In this document: piece after piece, positions 57,096 to 64,000 of the stretch | Numbering within the stretch: position 1 is the first letter of the stretch | Layout of the letters: every line of letters begins with the position of its first letter | Source: Archangium violaceum | Lineage (GTDB): Bacteria > Myxococcota > Myxococcia > Myxococcales > Myxococcaceae | Assembly: GCF_016859125.1 (NCBI RefSeq) | Contig: NZ_CP069338.1 | Coordinates: 7,999,501-8,063,500 of the forward strand | Reading direction: 5' to 3' | DNA length: 64,000 nt | Position numbers and translations under genes: made by a program | The notes under the pieces: model-generated | Databases searched by the model: none | Seen by the model: only the letters and a program-made list of their open reading frames with translations | What the model was told of the DNA's origin: nothing

Positions 57096-57170
57096 GACGG
57101 CGATTCACCACGAGATGCCGAGCAGACCGCGCTCCCCCTGAGCGCCAGCAGGATGGCGGCACGGCTCGAA

Positions 57171-57700
57171 TCACCCAGCAGGCCACCCATCCGGCGGCGG
57201 AAATCGAACCCGCAGTCTGGGCGGTAGGAAGACTCGCTTGTGTCCTCGACGTGCAGTCTCTCGGGTTTCGGAATGAGGCCGTGGACCGAGGACTCCGCCC
57301 GGCCCACCAGGGCCGTTTCTCCTGACGACGGTCCCGCCGTCTCGAGCGCGTCGAGTGCCGCCAGCGCCTCCTGGGCGGTGCCGAAGCGCCCGGAGCGATC
57401 GCGCGCGACGAGCCTCTTGAGATAGCGCCGGAAGCGCGGGGACACCGGGAGGTTGCCTCCGACGCGCAGCGTGTATCCCTCGGTCATCAGCTCGGCGGGG
57501 TGCCGCCCGGTGAGTACGTGGAGCACGGTGGCCCCAGGGCGAAGAGATCGCTCGCCGGGCTGGCGGTTCCCCCGAACTGCTCGATGGGCATGTAGCCGAA
57601 CGTCCCCACCAGCGTGGCCCCATGCGTGAGTGCACCGGCCGACAGAGAGGCGTCGGAGATTCGTGGTTGCCCGACACCTCTTTCGCCGGAACCCCCCAAG
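57171..57700 (-). pseudogene. C-lobe remnant of a Ser/Thr kinase
   Basis: On the minus strand two overlapping frames together give a kinase C-lobe: GATLVGTFGYMPIEQFGGTA and SDLFALG in one frame, then TVLHVLTGRHPAELMTEGYT, RFRRYLKRLVARDRSGRFG and AQEALAALDALE in another after a shift near 57530. The N-lobe and catalytic loop are missing. It continues toward 57171 as unrelated residues. Confidence 0.6.
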
Positions 57701-57991
57701 GGGACTGCGCGGCCTCTCCACCAGCCTAGCGCACAACGCGTCCGGCCCCGTCAGCGGCCCTCCTCGGCCTCTCCGCACCAGCCCACTCCCTCCACAGGCC
57801 TCCCATCCTTTTCATACGCCGGTGTGGGTGTACTTCCCCGCGGCGTCAGCTCAGCCCGGGGCCGGAACACAACCGGCCTCTCTCCGCCTATACTTCCACC
57901 GCACGTGCGGCACGCAGCCGGGCGCTGGAAAGAGGGGGTGACAGAGCCCGACGCTCCTCGGAGACATGGAGCGTCGTCTGTCGGGGTGGAC

Positions 57992-60529
57992 ATGAAGAAC
58001 ACCAGTCGCACGAAGCTGCTGAATTCGCATGACGCGCCCGCGTTGCTCGATCTCCTTGAGAGCGCCGAGCACGTCCTGGCTCGCACCGGCGAGCTCCGGG
58101 AGCACTTCCTCGAAGACCTCACCTGGATGGAGACACGCCGGCAGGCGTGGCGCACACGCGCCTGGCGGGTCGGGCTGATCGGCATCACCAGTTCCGGGAA
58201 GTCCACCCTGGTGAACGCGCTGCTCGGCCAGAGGCTCCTGCCCTCCGCGGTGCGTCCCAGCTCCAACACACTCGTCGTCTGTCGCCGCGGCCCGGAGCAT
58301 CACGCCCTCATCCACTACCAGGATGGCAGGACCGAGCGTGTCACGGAGGACCTCGGACCGAGGCTTTCCTTCGTCTGCGATGAGAAGACCAACCCGGACA
58401 ACGAGCAGGGCATCAAGGAGATCGAGGTCTTCTCGCCAACCTTCCTGCTCGGCGAGGACGTCGCGCTGGTGGATACACCGGGCCTGGACGCCACCGATGC
58501 GCACGAGCGGCTGACGCTGGTCGAGTTCCTCCCGACGGTCGACATGGTGGTGTTCCTCACCACGGCGAAGGCGAGCAGTGACGGTGCTGTCGCCGGCTAC
58601 CTGGAGCGCATCTCCAGCGAGGGCAAGCCCCTGGTCCTCGTGCAGAACATGATCGATGCCATCGAGCCCAAGCTGGGGCCGGGCGGCGTCGTCCAGCGCA
58701 GCCGGGCCGAGGTCGCCGGAGACCACCTCCAGCGGCTCCGGCGGCTGGTGAGGACGGCCCTGGGCGAGCCGGGCGGCGCCGCTGTCCCCATCCTCCAGGT
58801 CTCCGCGTTCGAGTCCCTCCGGGGCAACATGGGCGCCTCGAACATTCCGGACCTTGTCGGCGCCATCGGACAGCACCTTCGGGCGCTCGAGCCGGCCCTC
58901 GTCATCGGGCGCTGCGAGCAACTCGCGAGGCACCTCCAGCGCATCATCCGGCGCGAGAGCACCACCGGAGCGCTCGCGCCCGGGCGGACCTACGCCAGCG
59001 ACGAGCAGGCGGCCATCTCCGCGGCCAGGCAGCGTCTCGACGCACTCGGGAAGGTCTTCCACCGGAAGCTGGAAACCCTGCGAGAGGACACGCGCAAAGC
59101 CGCCTCCCGGTTCGAGCGGCAGGCGGCCTCTCTCTCCGAGGAGGACGTCTCCAGCGCGGAGGAGCTGGCGCAACAAGTGGATGCCTGGCATGTGAGGACG
59201 GCGGATTCCGTCATCGCGGCCCTCGACGAAGCGAGCAAGGCCCTGCGAGAGCTTGCCCAGGAGCTCAACCTCCGGCCGGATGATTATCTCCTCAAGGCCC
59301 CCCAGGGCGCTTCACGCCGGACCCTCCACGTTCCCACCGAAACGCGGTCCATGACCGTACGCGAGAAGAAGAAGGGCTTCCTGCCCATGGTGGCGCGCTT
59401 CTTCGGCTCCGACTCCGGGTACAACATCGAGACCCGCTACTCGACGATCGTCGAAGTCGCCACCCTCCGAGCGAGGCTGGCCGAGTTCACACAGAAGGAG
59501 GTGGGTTGGCTCGAGAACAACGCCACCCGTCTCCGACAGTCCATCCTGGCTCAGCAGCACGGTCTCCAGCAGGAGTTGGAGCGACGGCAGCGGGCACTCG
59601 AGCAACTCCAGCGCTCCGCCGCGAAGAATGAGGAGCGCCACCAGGCGGCGGAGGCCCTCGTGCCCCTCTGTGAGCGCCTTGAGGAAGAGGTCCGCAAGGC
59701 ACGGCCGGCTCCGCCCGCGAACGTGGTGGGCGGCAACGGGGTCGAGGAGACGGCCGTCGTGTACGAGACCGCGCCTCACGTCCTGGCGGTCCTCCAGCTC
59801 GCGCGCCACCTCTCCCGCCGGCGTTTCCTGGCCGCTCGAGAGCACTGCCTGGCTCGCATCGGCGATCGGCGGCCCGAGGTGCGGCACCGGGTGCTGCTCT
59901 GGGCGTGGGATCCGGACGTCCTGGGCCGCTTCGTCCAACGCTTCTGGTACGACCTCCTGCCCCCCGTCCCCGAGGACTTTTCCGGGGTCCTCCTGGAGAC
60001 CCGGCCTCGTCAACCCCTGTTGGAGGAGGCGCTCCTATGCGTCCATGCCGAGGGCCGGACACCCGAGGCGGAGCTTCAACAGGCGACCGCCTCCTTCTTG
60101 AGGAAACCTGCGACGACGTTCCTCCTCATCGATATCGAGCAGCCGGGTGCCGCGCAAAGAATGCTCCGCCGCTCGCCGCTGGTGCGGAGCTTCGGCCAGA
60201 CCCAGGGCCTCGTCCTCGTTCCGCAATCGCTCCAGGGCGTTCTCCACGCGCAGACGCTGGCGGAGGCGCTCCTCGAGCTCCGCGGCTTCGCGGAGAGCTT
60301 TCCGGTGCCCGTGGACGGGGTGCTCGCCAACCACGACTCTGTGGCCCTCTCGTACCTCGCCGATCGGTTGTTCCTGGAGGGCGAGCTGCTCCGCACGTTG
60401 GCGGACGAGCAGGAGTGGCTCGCCGGGCTGCGGGACCACGATCTTCCGGCCGGGTTCGAGGCCGCCCCCGTCCTGCGCGCCTGGCGAGAGGCAATGACCC
60501 CTTCGAGCAATCCCCGAGCAACGCCATGA
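57992..60529 (+). CDS. Dynamin-like GTPase 1
   Basis: An 845-residue large GTPase from an ATG at 57992; a longer open frame to 57614 covers low-complexity sequence. The P-loop GITSSGKST is at residues 64-72, DTPG at 161-164, and QNMID serves as the G4-like motif. A helical middle domain (~residues 320-600, coiled-coil with long Glu/Arg runs) is followed by a C-terminal domain of unknown fold rich in Leu (TTFLLIDIEQPGAAQRML). No obvious transmembrane segment. It overlaps the next gene by ATGA. Paired bacterial dynamins act in membrane remodelling and some in phage defence or toxin export (LeoA/B/C type). Its role here is inferred. Confidence 0.82.
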   Translation: MKNTSRTKLLNSHDAPALLDLLESAEHVLARTGELREHFLEDLTWMETRRQAWRTRAWRVGLIGITSSGKSTLVNALLGQRLLPSAVRPSSNTLVVCRRGPEHHALIHYQDGRTERVTEDLGPRLSFVCDEKTNPDNEQGIKEIEVFSPTFLLGEDVALVDTPGLDATDAHERLTLVEFLPTVDMVVFLTTAKASSDGAVAGYLERISSEGKPLVLVQNMIDAIEPKLGPGGVVQRSRAEVAGDHLQRLRRLVRTALGEPGGAAVPILQVSAFESLRGNMGASNIPDLVGAIGQHLRALEPALVIGRCEQLARHLQRIIRRESTTGALAPGRTYASDEQAAISAARQRLDALGKVFHRKLETLREDTRKAASRFERQAASLSEEDVSSAEELAQQVDAWHVRTADSVIAALDEASKALRELAQELNLRPDDYLLKAPQGASRRTLHVPTETRSMTVREKKKGFLPMVARFFGSDSGYNIETRYSTIVEVATLRARLAEFTQKEVGWLENNATRLRQSILAQQHGLQQELERRQRALEQLQRSAAKNEERHQAAEALVPLCERLEEEVRKARPAPPANVVGGNGVEETAVVYETAPHVLAVLQLARHLSRRRFLAAREHCLARIGDRRPEVRHRVLLWAWDPDVLGRFVQRFWYDLLPPVPEDFSGVLLETRPRQPLLEEALLCVHAEGRTPEAELQQATASFLRKPATTFLLIDIEQPGAAQRMLRRSPLVRSFGQTQGLVLVPQSLQGVLHAQTLAEALLELRGFAESFPVPVDGVLANHDSVALSYLADRLFLEGELLRTLADEQEWLAGLRDHDLPAGFEAAPVLRAWREAMTPSSNPRATP

Positions 60530-60957
60530 ATACCGCGAAAAGCATGCTGGAGACAGTCCGACTCGAGGTGGACCGGGAGACCGAGCAGGTGGTGCACAGG
60601 CTCTCCGAGTCGCTCCAGGTGGCGGCCCAGGCCGAACCCCCCTGGGCCTCGGAGCTGCGAAGTGAGCTCGGGAGCATGCTCTCCCGGAAGCATTTCGATC
60701 GAGCCAGCCAGGCGCACGAGGAACGGCTGCAGACCCTGGAGCGGCGCCTGCGCGAGGAGATCGACCCCTCGAGGTTGCTCGAGCGGTTCGACACCCTCAC
60801 GCAGCGGGTGGAGGCACAGACCGGGCTGCTCGAGGAGCAGAAGAAGCTGCTGGAGGCCCAGCGGAAGCTGTTGGATGCCCAGAGGAAGCTACTGGAAGAA
60901 CAGAATGCCCAGCTGCGGCGTCTCGACCGCCCCTGGTACCGGAGGCTCTTCGGATGA
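60526..60957 (+). CDS. Coiled-coil protein of the dynamin operon
   Basis: A 143-residue protein whose ATG overlaps the stop of GTPase 1. It is almost entirely helical, with a near-perfect repeat KKLLEAQRKLLDAQRKLLEE near residues 105-130 typical of a parallel coiled coil, and it ends with aromatic and basic residues (RPWYRRLFG), a possible membrane-touching tail. It has no enzymatic motif. Located between two dynamin-like genes and overlapping both, it is a likely scaffold or adaptor joining them. Confidence 0.8.
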   Translation: MNTAKSMLETVRLEVDRETEQVVHRLSESLQVAAQAEPPWASELRSELGSMLSRKHFDRASQAHEERLQTLERRLREEIDPSRLLERFDTLTQRVEAQTGLLEEQKKLLEAQRKLLDAQRKLLEEQNAQLRRLDRPWYRRLFG

Positions 60958-62783
60958 TTGGCATGAACGCACGGAACACCCTCGAGTCGTTGCTCGCGGA
61001 CGGCGAGTTGGCCCGGCTCGTCGACCAGTACGGTGGTGGCAAGGCCGGTGAAGCGGCCCAACGGTATGCGCTCTTTCGTGACCGTCTGGGGCTGCGCCGG
61101 TTCGTCGTTCCCGTCGCGGGAATCCAGGGGACGGGGAAGAGCACCTTCCTCAACGCCATTGCCTTTGGCCGGCCGGTCCTGCCGATCGACGCGGACGAGA
61201 CCACCTGCGTGCCCGTGGAAATCCGCCATGCGCGCGAGCCCGCCATGGAGGCCGTGATCCACTTCCAGGACGGAAGGACCGAGCGCGTACCGGCCGACGA
61301 GGAGTCGCTCGGGCGATTCGTCCACAATGGCAACAACCCGGGAAATCAGCTCGGCGTCTCCAAGGTCGTCTTGGAGTCCGACCGGCCACTGCTCGAATCC
61401 GGCCTCGTGCTGGTCGACCTTCCCGGCGTAGGTAGCCTCACCGCCGCCAACCTCGAGACCACCCGCCGCTACCTGGAGGAGTCGGCCGGAGTGCTCTTCA
61501 TGCTGCGCACCACCCCGCCCATCACGCGGTCCGAGTCGCTGTTCGTGACCACCTGGTGGGCCCGCCTCCCCACTGCGTTCTTCGTGCAGAACTGGTGGAC
61601 GGACGAGCCCGCCGAGGAGGCCGCGGATGGGCGCGAGCACAACCAGAAGGTCCTCCAGGGCATCATCGAGCGCAACCGGCTGGCCGTGCCCATGCCGTCC
61701 ATCCATCTCGTCAACGCGTATCGGGCCCTCGAGGGCAGTCTGAAGCAGGACGCGGCGCTGCTCGACGCGGCGGGACTGCCCCCACTTCTCGATGTGCTCG
61801 CCCGGACCGCGCACACTTGGCCCGAGCGCATCCGCGCCGACATCGGTGCCACGCTCCGGGCCGATATGGCCTACGCCCTCGAGATGGCGCACGAGCGGCT
61901 CAAGTCCCTCTCGGGTGACCGGGCCACAGTGGAGGCCCGGATGAAGCAGCAGCAGGAGCAGTTCGACGTCTATTTCACCCAGCTCAAGGCGCGCTTGTCG
62001 GAGGCGCGGGGGGACATGGAGGAGACACTGGCCACCATCCGTCAGGACATCTCCACCTGGTCGCGCAACGCGGCGGCGGAGCTGCGCAACAACATGCGCA
62101 CCAAACTGCGTGCTGGCATCGTCGATGGCCACCGGCTCGTGCGTGCCCTCCAGGATGAGCAGTCGGTCCAGGCCGACGAGCTCTTCGAGAAGGTCCAAAC
62201 CCACCTGCTGGTGCTACAGGACAAGCTCGGCGAGCGGTTCGCGGGCCTCCACGCGTGGAGGGGCCAGAAGTTCAGCGGGCGGTTCACGGTCGACCAGGAG
62301 GAGCGGACCCGGTACGAGAACGTCCTGCCCCAGGGGGGCGGCGCGCTCTCGGCGTTGGGGGGAGCCGCGCTGGGGGCCAAGATCGGGGCCGCAGGCGGGC
62401 CGGTCGGAGTCGCCGTGGGTACAATCATCGGGGGCGCCCTCGGTTTCTTCTTCGGAAGCTGGGCGGGTGGCAAGGCGCGCAAGGCCGCGACCGAAAGTCG
62501 CGCGAGCAACGTGGAGCCGGAGGTCTTCGCCGCCATCGACCGGTTCATCGCCGAGGCCTCCAGGGACACGCTCGCGCAGGTGCGGGGCTTCTCTGACCAC
62601 GTGGAGACCTTCTTGAACCAGTGGATGCAGGAGCAGAGGCAGCGCTTCGACGCCGACCGGGAGCAGGTGTTCGCCGACCTTCGTACCGAGAAGGACGAGC
62701 GTGCACGGCAGCATGGGCGCGTGGCCGCGGACTGCTCCGCCCTCGAGAAATACCTCGCCCAATTCCCGGAGGTGCGGTCATGA
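60954..62783 (+). CDS. Dynamin-like GTPase 2 with glycine-zipper segment
   Basis: A 609-residue GTPase with an ATGA overlap to the coiled-coil gene. The P-loop GIQGTGKST is at residues 56-64, DLPG at 155-158, and FFVQNWWTDEP forms the G4 region. The stalk is helical. Near residues 465-500 a Gly/Ala-rich hydrophobic stretch (GGAALGAKIGAAGGPVG and TIIGGALGFFFGSWAGGKA) could insert in or tubulate membrane, resembling the paddle of bacterial dynamins. It overlaps GTPase 3 by ATGA. It may assemble with GTPase 1 and 3 as heteromeric filaments. Confidence 0.82.
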   Translation: MIGMNARNTLESLLADGELARLVDQYGGGKAGEAAQRYALFRDRLGLRRFVVPVAGIQGTGKSTFLNAIAFGRPVLPIDADETTCVPVEIRHAREPAMEAVIHFQDGRTERVPADEESLGRFVHNGNNPGNQLGVSKVVLESDRPLLESGLVLVDLPGVGSLTAANLETTRRYLEESAGVLFMLRTTPPITRSESLFVTTWWARLPTAFFVQNWWTDEPAEEAADGREHNQKVLQGIIERNRLAVPMPSIHLVNAYRALEGSLKQDAALLDAAGLPPLLDVLARTAHTWPERIRADIGATLRADMAYALEMAHERLKSLSGDRATVEARMKQQQEQFDVYFTQLKARLSEARGDMEETLATIRQDISTWSRNAAAELRNNMRTKLRAGIVDGHRLVRALQDEQSVQADELFEKVQTHLLVLQDKLGERFAGLHAWRGQKFSGRFTVDQEERTRYENVLPQGGGALSALGGAALGAKIGAAGGPVGVAVGTIIGGALGFFFGSWAGGKARKAATESRASNVEPEVFAAIDRFIAEASRDTLAQVRGFSDHVETFLNQWMQEQRQRFDADREQVFADLRTEKDERARQHGRVAADCSALEKYLAQFPEVRS

Positions 62784-64000
62784 GCTCTTCACCGGAGCAG
62801 CACCTGGCGGGAGTGGCGGAGGAGCTCGTCGCCATCCTTCGCGACGCCCAGGAGGAGGAGCTCTCGGCGGCAGGCACGCTCCTGCACCAGCGGCTGCGTG
62901 CCCCCCAGTGCTTCGTCACGGTGGTGGGCGAGACGAGCACCGGAAAGTCCACCCTCATCAACTCCTTCATCGGACGCCCCCTGCTCCCCGCCTTCGCGCG
63001 GCCCACCACCGCCACGGTCACCCATCTAGTGGGCCTGGACACGTCCAAGGACCGCTACTTCTCCATCTTCCGGGATGCGACCCAGGAGGAACTCGAGCGG
63101 GAGCGGTTCCTGGAGCTGTGTGAAGCGCCCCCGGCGGACCTCCTGCGGCTCCAGGTGCGCTTCCCCCCCTCGCGGCCCGAGGCGGCGGGCCTGCACGTCT
63201 TCGACACGCCGGGCTTCAACTCCATCGTCGTGGAGCACGAGGAGGTCCTGCGGCAGTTCCTCCCGCAGAGCGACCTCATCGTCTTCGTCGCGGGCTACCG
63301 GACTGGCTTCGGCCAGTCGGACCAGGAGCTGCTCGAACTGGTGCACCAGGCGAGGGAGGAGGATCCGGAGCTCCCGGTCGTGCTGGTCGTCAACCGCGCG
63401 CCTCCAGGCACCACCGCCAACGACAAGCGCGTGCGGGAGATCGTGCGCAACGCCGCCGATTGCCTCCGCTACGAGCCCGAGACACTCATCATCGAGTCCA
63501 CCACGGCGCCCCATCCCTCCACGGGAGTGGCGAGACAGACGCCGGCCCTGCCGGACACGGAGGTGCTGTGGTCGCGCATCTGCACCATGGCCCGTGAACC
63601 CCGGCGGCTGGAGGCCGTCCGGCGCCACATCGCCGGGCTGCTCCTGCGCCTGTGGGAAGAGGGAGTGGCGAACCTCGAGCAGCGGGTCGCCTTGCTCCGG
63701 GGCGGCGACGAAGAGCTCCGACTCATCCTGGAGCAGATCGCACTCCTCCAGGAGGCCCGGAGGCGTTCCCTCGAGGCCGTGTCCCGCTCGACGGAGCGGC
63801 TCGGGGTGGCACTCCCTTCCAGCATCGAGTGGCACGCCACGCAGATGCGGGAGCGGCTGGAGCGGGACGTCGACGCCTCGGGGAAGTGGCTGGGAAAAGA
63901 GGACTGCGTCGAGTGGCTGAGCGCGCATGCCCTTCCCTTCGAGGTCCGTCAGGCGGGACGTGCGCTGGAGACGCAGATCCAGGAGGAACTGGAGCGTCTC
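62780..64000 (+). CDS. Dynamin-like GTPase 3, cut by the window edge
   Basis: An open frame from the ATG at 62780, overlapping the previous stop, that runs off the window without a stop (407 codons seen). The P-loop GETSTGKST is at residues 50-58, followed by a switch-like FARPTTATVTHLV, DTPG at 142-145, and VVNRAPPG as a G4-like motif. The visible part after the GTPase domain is helical with coiled-coil character (LEQRVALLRGGDEELRLILE). It is distinct in sequence from GTPases 1 and 2. The remaining part of the gene and perhaps more operon members lie to the right. Confidence 0.78.
   Translation, partial: MSSSPEQHLAGVAEELVAILRDAQEEELSAAGTLLHQRLRAPQCFVTVVGETSTGKSTLINSFIGRPLLPAFARPTTATVTHLVGLDTSKDRYFSIFRDATQEELERERFLELCEAPPADLLRLQVRFPPSRPEAAGLHVFDTPGFNSIVVEHEEVLRQFLPQSDLIVFVAGYRTGFGQSDQELLELVHQAREEDPELPVVLVVNRAPPGTTANDKRVREIVRNAADCLRYEPETLIIESTTAPHPSTGVARQTPALPDTEVLWSRICTMAREPRRLEAVRRHIAGLLLRLWEEGVANLEQRVALLRGGDEELRLILEQIALLQEARRRSLEAVSRSTERLGVALPSSIEWHATQMRERLERDVDASGKWLGKEDCVEWLSAHALPFEVRQAGRALETQIQEELERL

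Noticed and set aside
60126-62204. 692-residue minus-strand frame opposite the dynamin operon
   Set aside because: It crosses three real genes, has no recognisable domain, and ends in Ser/Arg-rich runs from antisense coiled-coil codons.

Overview
The window looks like a GC-rich myxobacterial chromosome, probably Cystobacterineae (Myxococcus, Corallococcus, Archangium or Cystobacter type). The pointers are a DUF2381 secreted protein of a family known mainly from myxobacteria, an immunity domain named after MXAN_0049, an AHH toxin, many Ser/Thr kinases and pseudokinases, and GC-rich codon use throughout. It reads as a long accessory or defence island with several waves of mobile-element damage rather than core chromosome.

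Layout. (1) 1-12032: a BREX type 2 operon, entered inside pglX and followed by pglY, pglZ, brxD and brxHI, with overlapping or nearly touching genes. (2) 12198-18530: a 1714-residue helicase with a fused Vsr/MTES_1575-like nuclease and topoisomerase-type zinc finger, then a DUF429 RNase-H-like protein. (3) 19119-26836: a zinc-binding transposase-like gene, a tiny C2H2 zinc-finger gene, an SF2 helicase, a very large RecD-like helicase with a PD-(D/E)XK-like tail and an N-terminal Cys cluster, and a divergent unknown gene. The two helicases and the unknown gene are a candidate undescribed defence cassette. (4) 26997-28920: a tRNA-like structured element, tRNA-Arg(CCG), a tyrosine integrase whose 3' end lies inside the tRNA, and a short excisionase-like gene. 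(5) 29102-39903: mobile-element debris. It holds a broken IS1380 transposase, a parA/parB module collapsed by deletion, a three-copy array of multi-hairpin repeats, an ISL3 element split by a nested IS21-family element (exact ends and a 5-bp target duplication), strong unexplained hairpins and a second IS21-type remnant.

(6) 40503-48047: a signalling cluster of lipoprotein, two tandem pseudokinases, three tandem XRE regulators, one apparently active transmembrane Ser/Thr kinase and a DUF2381 protein. (7) 48196-50808: an AHH nuclease toxin with a lipoprotein-like N terminus, followed by an immunity gene that fuses two different immunity-type domains. (8) 50838-54791: a truncated BrxHI-like helicase end facing a small gene coupled to a SNF2-type helicase. 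(9) 54946-57700: a Ser/Thr kinase with a small partner, divergent from a membrane-anchored XRE regulator with a palindromic candidate operator between them, then two gene remnants. (10) 57992-64000: an operon of three dynamin-like GTPases and a coiled-coil protein, every junction an ATGA overlap, running off the right edge.

Taken together the window stacks one known anti-phage system (BREX-2), several helicase/nuclease modules that look defensive, a kin-discrimination toxin pair and a dynamin-GTPase operon. All functions are inferred from motifs read by eye; no database search was run.
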